Part shown: piece after piece, positions 54,838-64,000 of the stretch
Numbering within the stretch: the first letter of the stretch is position 1
How the letters are laid out: each line of letters starts with the position of its first letter
Program-made: the position numbers and the translations under genes
The notes under the pieces: model-generated
Seen by the model: the letters and a program-made list of their open reading frames with translations, nothing else
The model's database searches: none
Told to the model about the DNA's origin: nothing
Source: Sanguinoderma infundibulare
Lineage: Eukaryota; Basidiomycota; Agaricomycetes; Polyporales; Polyporaceae
Reading direction: 5' to 3'
NCBI GenBank assembly: GCA_032821775.1
Contig: JAVLRN010000008.1
Span: forward strand, 248,001-312,000
Length of the DNA: 64,000 bases

Positions 54838-55692
54838 TCCAATTTCTCAGATCTAAGACTCTGCTTTATAAATGCTTAATCCTGTTTTGCAGGAAAGCAG
54901 TGTAGGTCGTGTCGAGTGTGTAGTGTGGATCTTCGTGCTGTGGCCACCAACTGATAGTGTCGAATGTGATGTTGAAGTTATAGATAACTTAATGTATGCG
55001 TTGGATTCTGTACTCTTGTTTAACACTCGAACTGTCTGTGATAGCATTGAGACTGTTGAGGATAACTTGCAATGCATCTCTGGTGTCGACTGGTGCTTGT
55101 GACCTTTCGTAGAATAGACCTCTTGTGGAAGAGATACTATTTGGTATGGTTTCACAGTAACTTGGTACTGTGTTGGCTGTAGCACTTGATGTGACTGGAA
55201 TAATAGATTTCTTATCTATTGTGTAGAACTGTAAGAGTTCTTATTCTTCTCTGGGGTCGAAGCTGGATGAGAGTCTATACTTTGTCCACTCGGGAGTCTG
55301 TATAACTGGTGGTATTCTTGGAGTATTTGGGGACTCGCATTCGAGAATGGGAAACCTCTCTCCTTCTAGATATTGTAATCCTGGGACTCCTGGTCCTCGA
55401 AGGTCTTGAGGGCATGATGTGGGAGGTTGGACGTTAATGCTAATGTTTGGTTGTTGGTATAGTAGAGGTGCACTTGGCTGAGGTTGAGGCCTTTTACTAC
55501 TTCATGGGGGTCAAGAGGGTTTCATCAGATGTGGGCTCACTGTGTTGTCTAACTTGTTGAAGTTTTTTTTGACAATCTTTTGAGTATAGGTTCGTTCTAA
55601 ACCTTGTTGAAGGTTTAGAATCGGTGACCTATGATTCGTGTGTGTGGATGCTCTGCACTTAAAGAAGTGGAGTGTAGAAGTTTTCAGTCTAA
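54838..55692 (-). other. Gypsy-2 leader region
   Basis: Between the 5' LTR and the first gag frame. No long frame is recognised; short Thr/Ser-rich pieces could be an upstream gag extension with stops. Confidence 0.4.
55679..55690 (-). promoter_or_regulatory. Gypsy-2 self-priming-type primer-binding site
   Basis: Two bases inside the 5' LTR, the minus strand reads AGACTGAAAACT. This is the exact reverse complement of AGTTTTCAGTCT within the LTR (minus strand, 55,848-55,837; also 46,185-46,174). A TATATAAGG box ends about 33 bases upstream of that LTR site, so the transcript would begin there. This is the layout of Tf1/sushi elements, which prime from their own folded 5' end. No tRNA-type TGG start is present. 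Confidence 0.7.
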
Positions 55693-56279
55693 TGTTACAT
55701 CTCAATACTTGTAGACCTATACAAGTATTAACACATTCTTAGACTAGGCTTAGACTTGTCAAAGTAAAGCTTAGAGTGACTTTATAGTCAGCAGACTATA
55801 GAGATGGAATGTTATACAACTGGTGTATAAAACAGGAGACTGAAAACTGGGGGTCACTACTGAGGTGTCGCCCCTTATATACATGTCTGGATGCTGCACT
55901 CTGTGCAGCTTGATAGACTATGGACTATGGACTACAGACTATGGACTATGAACTACAGACTACGGACTATGGAATGAGCTATAATGAGTTATTACTGTGG
56001 ACTGTGGAAAAGGGTCATAGGAAGTACTAGATATGTCTGAAGGAGCTGTAAGCATAGAAAATGCACAGACACAAGGGTAGTGTGTCCATGCAGTCACATG
56101 ACTGCTGTGTCTGCGCAGTCACAAGGGTAGAGTGTCCATGCAGACACAAGGGTGTTTTGTCCATGCAGGTGTATGAAAGCTATGATTGCGTGGACACATG
56201 AGTGCTGTGTCTGCGCAATTGCCTGCAAGTATAAGTATGTGAAAAAAAAAGATAGTCCCCTTAGACTGGCATTGTAACA
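55693..56279 (-). repeat. Gypsy-2 5' LTR
   Basis: 587 bp. It is similar to the 3' LTR except for a shorter 7-mer minisatellite (55,915-55,975) and scattered substitutions. The TATA box is near 55,873-55,881 on the minus strand. Confidence 0.9.
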
Positions 56280-56284
56280 CCATA

Positions 56285-57158
56285 CTGTATACAAGTAAGC
56301 ACTGCGAACATCAAGTTCTGAGATGTGCCAGTCCTCAAGTGCTGCAAGCGCCATGATGAAATGGACTGTCTTGAAGTGGACAACTGGGGAAAATATCTTG
56401 TCAAAGTCTTTGCCTTTGACCTGGGAGAAGCCTTTTGCTACAAGTCTGGCTTTTTTATGACCGTTAGTTTTGATGTCAAATACTCAGTGGTTTTTCATGA
56501 CCTTACATCCTTTTGGACGGTCGACCAAGTCATAAACATCGCGCCTGTGAAGGGCCTCTAGTTCTTCATGGCAAGTGGTAAACCACTCCTTTTGCTCAGC
56601 CTTTGGTAGACTGGCAATATCACGGTAAGTCCATTCGTGCACATTGGGTGGTGAGACTTTCTCCCCCTCATCTGGTGGAATTGCCTTTGCGATAAGGTAT
56701 TGAATGAGACTAGCTCCCCCTTCCCAGCATAGTTGTGCCACATCAGTTCTAGCTGCACACAAGACACCTTCTGATGAGTGACCTGCTGACTCTTCTGATT
56801 TATATTCATCATCGTCTTCTTCCTCATTGTCATCATCATCATCATCATCATCATTGGAGTCTGAGTGATCTGGACTAGGAGCGACTGGCTCAGGTTGAGG
56901 AGGGACAAATGCAGGTATTGGGTCTTCACTCAAGTCCTCCTCTTCCTTGTCATCGCTACTACTAGATGAGACTACAGGAGTTGATTCCTGATATGTGTGC
57001 ATCAAAGGTGGAAGTGGAACAGGTAGATTGCATTCAGCAGATCTCTGTTGTGATTGTGGAAATGATTGGGCATGGCTAGGTCCAGGAACCTGCTCATCCC
57101 TTGAAGCTGGTGGGGTCCGAGAGTGACTCAGTTGCTCACCAACCAACTTCTTCCACAA
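56285..57158 (-). pseudogene. Copia reverse transcriptase (5' part)
   Basis: It contains EWTYRDIASLPKAEQKEWF, EELEALHRRDVYDLVDRPKG, a stop, then ARLVAKGFSQVKGKDFDKIF and ALAALEDWHISELDVRSAYL. It is cut by Gypsy-2 at the CCATA duplication; the remainder is at 44,886-46,024. Preceded by an acidic linker with an Asp run (56,790-56,870). Confidence 0.88.
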
Positions 57159-57197
57159 TCCCCATTTCTCAACATCTTTAAAAATGTCTGTAGGGTG

Positions 57198-59012
57198 TCA
57201 TGATTCACCATAAACATTACCTTCATGAACTGGTACATTCCACTCCCTCCCAGACTGTTGTGGTGCAACTGGCTGTTCAACTGGAGGAGGTTGCGGTGGC
57301 ATAGGGTGTTGCACTTCTGGTACATCTCCTCTGCACTGTGCGCAAGGTTGAGGAGGTACAGGGGGTACAGCTGGAGCTGGTGCATGCACTTGGCCTTGCA
57401 CATTTCTCTTGCCCTTTTTGGAAGGTTTTGTGGGAGGACGACATTGCTCATCATTGTCATCAGGGAGTAAAGAAGGAGTAGTTGCCTGGTCCACAGGTTC
57501 AACTGGTTTAGGCACACTCTGCTGCCCTTGTTGCTTCTTTTTATGTGAGTATTTTGGAAACAAACTTTCATCAAATAACACTTGTGAAGCAGTAAAAATG
57601 ACATTGTTTGGTGAGCACATGAACTTATAGTTGTGGTTACCGGCACTGACATCAAGATAAATTATCAGCTCCAATTTGGGTGATAGTTTATTCTTGCAAA
57701 TTTTATGTGGTAAAAAGACATATGCACTACAACTGAATACACGTAGGTGACTGATGTCTGGCTTGGTACCATTCAAAAGTTCATAAGGGGTCCGCCATTC
57801 AAGGCGACACATGAAGGTCCTGTTGTACAGGTGCACTGTGTGTTCGAATGAGAATTCCCACCAAGATTGCGGGATGCAGGCATCATGCCACATTGTCTCA
57901 GACTTGTCCATGAGTGTATGAATGATTCGCTCTGCGCAGCCATTCTGTTGATGAATGTGAGGTGCACTTGGAATGATCTCGATGCCTCTGTCTTTGAGCA
58001 TGTTGTTGAAGGTATGTGATTTGAGTTCGCCTCCAGAATCTGATTTCCACTTGATTACTTTCGCATTGTACTACATCTCGACATATGAGAACCATTGTCG
58101 TGTAGACTGCAGTGCATTGTCTTTGGTGCAAAGGTAAATCACCCGCACATGTGACAAGTAGTTATCATAGAGTAGGATTGTGTGCTGGTACTTGTGGTAC
58201 GACAGCATGGGGAAAGATTTCAGATCAACATGGATCAGCTCAAAAGGTCAGGATGCACACCGATTGTCAATCGGGTGTGATTGCGATGGCATTTTGCCTT
58301 CAGCACATTCATGGCAGATCAAGTTCTTTTTGGAAGTCTCGACAATCGAACACTTCTCAGTGTGTTTCTGAAGATGTTTCAACACATCATCTGAAGGATG
58401 ACCTAAGTGACGGTGGAGAGTTTCATGATCAATGCCTTTCAGCGCAACCATGTTTCGCGCCTTTACAGGCTGTGTATAAATCACATAGATAGTATCACCA
58501 ACATTGTGCAGTTCAAAAGAAATGACATGCTCATTGTTGCAGTAGAGTGAGATCTTGGCAGTAGTAGCACGCACCGACATCCCGTCTCGCAGGAGAGCAC
58601 CCATAGAAATGAGTTTGTTGGTGAGACTTGGAACCAAGGCGACATTTTTCAGCCTTAATGTTCTGCCTGTTTCTAATAGTAGGAAGACAGTGCCTTTGTC
58701 AGTCATATAAGTAATGCCATCAGCAGTGTTGAGTGGCAGTTTGGTCTTGTAGTAGCGGAAATCAGCAAAATCACCCATGGAATGAGTGAAGTGCATTGAT
58801 GCTCCTGAGTTGAGCATCCACATACTTTTATCATGGTTGACGATTGATTTCGCTTTCCTCTTACACTTCGCGCATGCTGCATACGTAGAGCGGTGAACAC
58901 ATGTATTATCTTCTGTAGTTATTGATAATAAAGGTGTGGCTACAGGTATGCATGATGCATCTACATGATGAGAGGGACTTGCGACACTAGTCACTGCTGA
59001 TTGAGGTGTGCA
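57198..59012 (-). pseudogene. Copia protease and integrase
   Basis: Protease: MWMLNSGASMHFTHS, with Asn in place of the catalytic Asp (normally LDSGAS). GAG-pre-integrase zinc region: LHRHLGHPSDDVL and LICHECAEGKM. The integrase core has HVDLKSFPM, WKSDSGGELKS and NGCAERIIHTLMDK, so its acidic residues remain. Then HLRVFSCSAYVFLPHK and a Pro/Gln-rich linker. Stops occur at about 58,250 and 58,070. Confidence 0.85.
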
Positions 59013-59020
59013 GTCAGCAT

Positions 59021-59691
59021 TAAGGCTGAACGCGGATCACCTGTGGGTTGACCTGGACCTGTACCTGTGGGTATTGAGGCCTCAGAGGGCTTGACCTGGA
59101 CCTGTGCAGGTCAAGACCTGTATTGACCCATACCCACAGATCTTTGACCTGTACCCATAGGTTTACCCACATAAAGACCTGTACCTATGGATACCTGCAA
59201 GACCCATCAAAATACATACAAGTTAAAGCTGTTTTGTGTGAAATGTTCACCCAATTGTGTCCTTTGGGCAGGTATATCACTTCCTACCACTCCTTGAACA
59301 CAGGTTTAATTGTGAGAAGCTCTTTGATGGTCAGAAACTTGAACACCTTAAATTCCAGATCAGGTGCAAGGTTTGAGCACCTGCATAGGCTGGAGAGAAG
59401 GCTGAAGACAATACACTAGATATTATAGTTCAATCAAACAAACAGTTTCTACTGCACTTATTGTAGGCAAATAGATTATATAGACCACTCATTGAAGACA
59501 TACAGACTGTTTATCTTTTTGGAAAAACCCATGGGTAACCTGGAGGTAACCCACAGCCTCAAAACCTCTGACCTGGATCTGTGCCTGACCTATGCACCAG
59601 GTACCCATATCCACAAGACCCATATCCACAGGTCCAGATCCAGGTATATATGGGTATACCTGCAAGGAACCCATACCCACGTTCAGCCTTA
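59021..59691. mobile_element. hAT-type MITE in the copia polyprotein
   Basis: 671 bp with perfect 12-bp terminal inverted repeats, TAAGGCTGAACG and CGTTCAGCCTTA. It is flanked by the 8-bp duplication GTCAGCAT (59,013-59,020 and 59,692-59,699). It has no transposase. The outer 150 bp at each side are packed with ACCTG/CAGGT motifs, probable subterminal transposase-binding sites. Excision restores the copia frame HELYAD to CTPQSA. Confidence 0.92.
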
Positions 59692-59699
59692 GTCAGCAT

Positions 59700-61191
59700 A
59701 CAACTCATGGTGTAATGGGAAATGGACTGACCATTGATGATCAAAGAACTCCTCGACGTCATCATCCTGCTCATCTTCACTGCTGAGCCGGAGGGACACG
59801 GTGTCCTCCATGTCTACATCCTCGACAATCATGCCTATGCGCTCCCTGAGGTGTGGTCTGATGCGCTCCTTGAGGGTGCACCTGCAGTGCTTGGGCTCAC
59901 AGTCCTCGTGGTCCTTGTCCTCACCGCTGTCCACCTCAATGATCTGCACACTGCTGGGGCCCACAAGAGGTATTGGGCTGTGCAACACGTACAGGCTGGT
60001 GGTGCGGGAGTCCATGCTGGATGTCATGGAGGATGCCCACAATGAGCGCATTGAGTGCAGCTCTGTTGTCGGCATTGGGACAGGGTCCTTGAGCATGTCC
60101 TCGTTGGCTGGGCTGGTTTGGCCACTGGCCATAATGAGCATCTCGAGTGTTTTGATGCGCTCAATGGTCAGCTCCATGCCTAACTGCGTCGCGAGGGCAA
60201 ACGCACGCATGAGCACAGGGTACTGGTGGTTGAGGCTGGTTTCTGCATGGATGGGCTTGCACAGGAGCGCACGTGGGTCCTCTAGGTGTGGCAGCATGCC
60301 CTTCATGATGTCGAAAAGTACATCAGTGACATGGGTGATGTGGGCATGCTGGTATGCACCTTGGTGCTGCTGGAAATGGCCATGTCCTCTGCGCCTGCTA
60401 TGATGGCTTTGGCCTTGCTGCTGCTGCCCCTGAGGGCGCTGCTGCTGGTGCTGCTGCCCATAAGGGCACTGCTGATGCTGCTGCTGCCCTTGCGGGCACT
60501 GCTGCTGCTGGTGGAAAGTGGGGTCTTGTGGCTTGTGCTTGACCACACTGATCTTGTTTGCACTGTCGCACAGCTTCTGCTGGTGGCACCTCTGATGCTG
60601 CTCCCAGTACATGATGATGCGGCTTCGCACCTCATCGAAAGTGACCTGTTGGATGGCAGGAGTGGTTGCCATCGTGGTGAGACCCGAGGTGTAGACCTGG
60701 ATTATCAGGTCCATGGCCGATGGGAGCTTCGAGAGGAGAATCATCCCCTTGATGTGCTCAGCGATGGTGAACTAGTTGGTCTCGAGGGTCTGGAAGTGAG
60801 TGTGGAGCTTGTCCATCGCAGGAATGGGGTTGGACTTGCTAGGGATGGTGATGCCCATGGCGGCACAGAAGTCCTGGTAGATGACTGGGATGCCGGGCTT
60901 CCCATAGGTGTCTCTAAGGTAGTTCCACATCTCAAGGGCAGTGTCCTTGGATGCAATCACGGTACCGATGGCATCGTTAACGCAGAGATGGATGTTGCCT
61001 TGGGCTTCAGCATCTTCACCTTCTCAGCGGTTGATCTTCTCCTGGTCAGCGCCAGCACCAGCAGGCTTAGTCTTGGTCATCGGAAGACTCCAACAACCCT
61101 TAGACTGAAGGTAAGCCTTCATCTTTGGCGCCCACAGAAGGTAGTTGGGGCCGGTGAGGAGAGGGACAGCAGCGACAAGATCCTTCGACAT
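59700..61191 (-). pseudogene. Copia gag
   Basis: It begins MSKDLVAAVPLLTGPNYLLW at 61,191 and continues with GCWSLPMTKTKPAGAG, a stop, EMWNYLRDTYGKPGIPVIYQ, MDKLHTHFQTLETN, a TAG, MILLSKLPSAMDLIIQVYTS and a Gln/His-rich stretch (60,500-60,410). It matches copia gag polyproteins of the UBN2/Retrotran_gag type. Premature stops near 61,025 and 60,771. Confidence 0.8.
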
Positions 61192-61203
61192 GATGATCGG
61201 TAA

Positions 61204-61537
61204 GGGTTTGAAGTCTGGACAGAAGAGACTAGTCAGTCATCGTTCTGAATGACAGTGAGAAGAGAGAAATGCCAGCAGCATATACCGGCATAGGTTCCCC
61301 CTCTGTGGCATGGCAGGCAGCAATCAAGCTGATCGCACCACATCCAAGCCACCATCATGAGTGGCTGGCAGTGTATGATCGCACCTGATCCAACACATGG
61401 ATAGTCTGCCATAACGGTGACAAGGGATAGATGTTAAATGTTATAAAATGAGGGTTTGCCAGGTAAGCTGGTGAGGAGTGGAACGCAGCCAGCGATGAGC
61501 GGTGCAGTATCCACAACATCAACCAGGGCTCATAACC
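61204..61537 (-). other. Copia leader
   Basis: Between the 5' LTR and gag start. No gene seen; contains the primer-binding site at its LTR edge. Confidence 0.5.
61526..61537 (-). promoter_or_regulatory. Copia primer-binding site matching the tRNA-iMet anticodon arm
   Basis: Directly after the 5' LTR, the minus strand reads GGTTATGAGCCC. Its complement GGGCTCATAACC contains CAT in an anticodon-loop context. This agrees with half-tRNA priming by initiator tRNA-Met, as described for Drosophila copia. That the host tRNA has this arm is inferred. Confidence 0.6.
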
Positions 61538-61674
61538 TGTTGAGCATAGTGGGGATGCCACTATGGAGCAGCTTCAGTAGGGCAGATGCATCTCTAGCGG
61601 TGCTCATCCACTCTAGAGATGCATCTGAATGCGGGTGATGGATGCATCTGTGGCAAGTGCCCATCAAACAGCCA

Positions 61675-61772
61675 ATATTTTGACCAAAAGCACCAGCCGG
61701 GGTTTGAACCACCAACCTCGACCAATCCATGAAGTGCATCAGTCCATCTAACTGTTGAACTAAGATGCCTTT
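61675..61772 (-). other. tRNA-like Pol III module, outward facing (left end of TIR element 2)
   Basis: The minus strand has an A-box-like CTTAGTTCAACAGTTAGA, a B-box GGTTCAAACCC and a TTTT run about 15 nt later. It is degenerate and not a tRNA gene. Confidence 0.6.
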
Positions 61773-62779
61773 ACACAATTGTAAGCAATAAATCTATAGA
61801 CTGTAAGTCAGCCAACCAACACTTCGACCATGTTTCTTTCCTATAGGCAAGGTCACTATGTAGCAGAGGTTCTTGGGATTGTTCTGAGGTCAATACTAAT
61901 ATGATTTCATTTGTTTTAGGCTTTTTTCATTCGTGGTTTGAAGGTGTTTCCAATGTGTCCAACAGTGTATTATCAAGTGAGCTATTGACTGGGTTATCAG
62001 AGATACAATGATCACCTCAAGTAGGTAAAGAATGGTATGTATCACGATCAATTCTGCACGTATCTGTTCGCGAAAGAGCTCGTTGGGACCGCATTCGTAA
62101 TGCGGTTCCAACGAGACCTTCACCATAGGAATCTGTCCATCCGTTCCCGAGATATGCTGATCCTCTCCTCCTACCAGGAGGACAGGTGGGCATATCTCGG
62201 GATTGAGACCTCCTATTTGCATCTTTTTTGTTGCTACCAATATATACATGTCTTCAGAGCATGGAAACCTCCATTTGTGGTCGCTGTGTCACCTGTATGG
62301 ATTCCAGGAAGGTGAGTCCTGTATTCCGGTGCTTATCTCATTCTCACCAAGATATCTCTGTCCCACATTGCGTCCCCTCGGATTTCTATACCTCATCTGA
62401 AAGCCATGATTCAGGGCTTTCCAATGAGCCTCATAACGCCTGTGTCCAATTGATAGAACAGCCAGTATTCCAGTACCTTTCTCCTCCCCCCTGTGTGCCT
62501 AATATTTCGCATACAGCTCTCCCAAATGGTTACCAATCATCATGTACTATACCCCATTAGAAGCAGGCAATATACTGCTTTCAAACAGGTCAAAATTGAC
62601 CAAAATCGACCAGGAACTCGCCAAGATATGGATTTCAGAGCGCAGGAGCTAGCTTAAGGCAGCCACAACCCAATGCAATGCTACCTGGACACTATACAGC
62701 CATCCGGGCTCTAAAAATGTATGTTTCCCTCAGCATTTCATGACATAGAGTAAGCCAATGCAAGCAATGTAAAATCTTG

Positions 62780-62855
62780 TTGGCGCAGTGGTTACTTGTG
62801 GTGACTGTTTGGTGTGACTGCGGGGGTTCGAATCCTGAGCTTGCTTTTTTAAAAG
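62780..62855 (+). other. tRNA-like Pol III module, outward facing (right end of TIR element 2)
   Basis: A-box-like TTGGCGCAGTGGTTA, B-box GGTTCGAATCC and a TTTTTT terminator within 12 nt. The T stem does not pair fully. Mirror partner of the left module. Confidence 0.6.
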
Positions 62856-63409
62856 CCATTAATTGATTGGGCAATTGCATGCTCAGGCGAGCAGTGGTGA
62901 TGCGAGCAAGCATACAGATTGGCGCTGTGTCTGGATGCATCTGTTCTACTCGACTTACCGTGTATCATTGGATGCATCCATTATGCACAGTAAGTTGTGT
63001 AGGAGGGATGCATCCATCATCCATGTTCAGATGCATCCCTAGAGTGGATGAGCACCACTAGGGATGCATCCCTACTACTGAATACCTACCACTATGGGGG
63101 ACAACTACATGCAGTAGTCACACATACTTACCTGGCTAGAGAGGAAGAGAGGCTTGTAGAGACGAGTGAGGAGAAGAGCAGGAAGAGCTGTTGCTATTAG
63201 GGCCAATGGGGACCGTATATATACTACATGGGGGACTGTATTAGTAAGAACTATACAGTACCAGACTGCACTGCCAGTACACAGGTATGTAGGCAGTGCA
63301 TCACATAAAATGATCATGTGGAAGGCAGCTATACAGCACCTGTGCTGATATCTGTGTATGCAGCTATGCCATGCAACACTGTGCACGGCTATGTGCATTC
63401 AACATGTAG

Positions 63410-63655
63410 GGGGCATCCGAGCCATTGTGGGTCTTGTTGGACCTTTCGCTGCACTGTGAGTGTCCCTTTCAAAATGTCTGACAGGGTAGTTTTGCACCTC
63501 TAACCTCTGACCTCTGGTGTGTCTGAAATTGGTCTGAATTTATCTGAAAACATCTGAAAATGTCTGAAACATCTGTGACAGATGTCTCAGAACTCCTGGG
63601 AATTTCTGATGAATGCATAGCTACAACTTGTCCCCATTACAATATATGCCCAATG
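63410..63655. other. Sequence right of the copia element, repeat-rich
   Basis: It contains a run of TCTGAAA/ATCTGAAA motifs (63,520-63,600) and no gene. It may be the right end of the element into which copia inserted. The switch to GC-rich host-like sequence is near 63,655. Confidence 0.45.
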
Positions 63656-63659
63656 ATAC

Positions 63660-64000
63660 ACCAGGACCTCCCGTTAACTTCCTGGGAAGCGCGACCTGAA
63701 CGTTGGAACGCTTGTACGGGCAATATCCCGGGCCGGCGACCCCGTAGATGGACTCTGCCTGCGGAACTTCCTTGGCGAAGCGGTCTGCCCTCGCCCCTCA
63801 ACGGCTCTGGTTCTTCTATCCCGTTGGGCGACACGACACTCGACGACTCGGAGGCCGAATGTGTAGAAAACAAGGACAGTCTTGGTTGAGTCAAGGCGTG
63901 ACACGCCCGTCTCGGCACCGCTCGGCCTTCAACCTTCCCAACTTTGTCACATGTATTCGCTTCGTATGGAGCTGCGCACCCCACACCCCACCGTGATATG
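63660..64000 (+). CDS. Host-like terminal exon related to the 3' end of the membrane-protein gene at 3.7 kb
   Basis: The frame to 63,889 ends in AECVENKDSLG-stop. The left copy near 3,715-3,745 ends AGCVENRNRLR-stop. The matching continues into the 3' untranslated part: CACGCCCGTCTC, CTTCAACCTTC, TTCGTATG-AGCTG and CACCGTGATATG occur in both. The 5' exons are not in the window, which ends here. Identity as a membrane-protein paralogue rests on that shared tail only. Confidence 0.4.

Larger units (their letters stand above)
46030..56279 (-). mobile_element. Gypsy-2: chromovirus-like Ty3/gypsy element nested in the copia reverse transcriptase
   Basis: LTRs at 46,030-46,637 and 55,693-56,279 begin TGTTACA and end TGTAACA. 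They are flanked by CCATA (46,025-46,029 and 56,280-56,284), a clean 5-bp duplication. On the minus strand the order is gag, zinc knuckle, protease, reverse transcriptase, RNase H, integrase, truncated chromodomain, then two extra frames. Several stops are present. It is the younger element relative to the copia host. Confidence 0.93.
61567..63088. mobile_element. TIR element 2, in the copia LTR, with outward tRNA-like modules
   Basis: 1,522 bp flanked by the 9-bp duplication CCACTATGG (61,558-61,566 and 63,089-63,097). Ends: left TTCAGTAG-GGCAGATGCATC; right, reversed, TTCAGTAGTAGGGATGCATC, then both GTGCTCATCCACTCTAG. The arms are internally palindromic: GATGCATCTCTAG ... CTAGAGATGCATC. A 9-bp duplication and about 50-bp TIRs fit Mutator-like elements. 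No transposase and no recognised captured gene. A 17-bp hairpin lies at 62,079-62,115, and a second inverted pair (CCCGAGATATGC with GCATATCTCGGG) lies at 62,140-62,205. Confidence 0.85.
44447..63404 (-). mobile_element. Ty1/copia LTR retrotransposon containing three nested insertions
   Basis: In plus-strand orientation both LTRs run TGTTGAG...TTCAACA. The element is flanked by TGTAG on both sides (44,442-44,446 and 63,405-63,409). The minus-strand order gag, protease, integrase, reverse transcriptase, RNase H is diagnostic for copia. Nested inside are Gypsy-2 (in the reverse transcriptase), a hAT MITE (between gag and protease) and TIR element 2 (in the 5' LTR). Removing them leaves about 6.5 kb, a normal copia length. 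Confidence 0.93.
61538..63404 (-). repeat. Copia 5' LTR interrupted by TIR element 2
   Basis: LTR sequence at 61,538-61,566 and 63,089-63,404, same termini as the 3' LTR. The two halves share CCACTATGG at the break. Confidence 0.9.

Noticed and set aside
60286..61203. 305-residue plus-strand frame rich in Leu/Ala
   Set aside because: It is the antisense shadow of copia gag; the Leu runs mirror the Gln-rich CAG/CTG stretch on the coding strand.

Overview
The window is nuclear DNA of a filamentous basidiomycete, most likely an Agaricomycete (mushroom or wood-decay type). The pointers are short GT-AG introns of about 50-70 bp, a FunK1-type fungal kinase with an HRDVSAGNIL catalytic loop, an IRG-like GTPase, a CK1-like kinase, a seven-helix membrane protein of the kind expanded in mushrooms, and mobile elements typical of that class. 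No species call is possible from sequence alone.

Region 1 (about 1-14.5 kb) is GC-rich and gene-derived. It holds a decayed GNL3/NUG1-type GTPase, a seven-helix membrane protein, a CK1-like kinase whose third intron carries a 1.86-kb terminal-inverted-repeat (TIR) element, a broken IRG-like GTPase, a complete FunK1 kinase on the minus strand, a degenerate FunK1 copy on the plus strand, a 100-bp hairpin and a fragment resembling an RBM25-type splicing factor. The final 0.35 kb (63.66-64.0 kb) is again host-like, and its 3' end resembles the 3' end of the membrane-protein gene at 3.7 kb. Much of this host DNA is already pseudogenised.

Region 2 (about 14.96-63.65 kb) is a nested pile of mobile elements. 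A solo LTR (14,958-15,317, target duplication GGAGG) is followed by a large, decayed DNA transposon system. Its minus-strand Plavaka-like transposase gene (27,210 down to about 15,990) faces away from a plus-strand accessory gene resembling DUF6698 (29,221-31,248). Two introns of the transposase gene are expanded to several kilobases and contain exons that look captured from host genes: trehalose-6-phosphate synthase/phosphatase, an APSES-like factor, a Ras-association-like protein, a METTL21-like methyltransferase and a MADS-box factor. A third stretch holds about four copies of one unidentified exon pair. To the right, a plus-strand gypsy element (Gypsy-1, 32,047-43,555, 887-bp LTRs) splits another open frame.

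A copia element (44,447-63,404, minus strand, target duplication TGTAG) follows. It contains three later insertions: Gypsy-2 inside its reverse transcriptase (46,030-56,279, target duplication CCATA), a 671-bp hAT-type MITE inside its polyprotein (59,021-59,691, target duplication GTCAGCAT), and a second TIR element inside its 5' LTR (61,567-63,088, target duplication CCACTATGG). All three retroelements carry a changed catalytic aspartate in the reverse transcriptase plus premature stops, many of them explicable as CpG transitions. None of the three encoded polyproteins looks competent.

The strongest candidate for something undescribed is the pair of TIR elements at 4.5-6.4 kb and 61.6-63.1 kb. 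Their sequences differ, but both have imperfectly palindromic TIRs and a tRNA-like Pol III module (A-box, B-box, T-run) just inside each end, all four pointing outward. The first has also captured the 5' half of an SFH5 phosphatidylinositol-transfer gene. The second candidate is the transposase gene with host exons housed in its introns.
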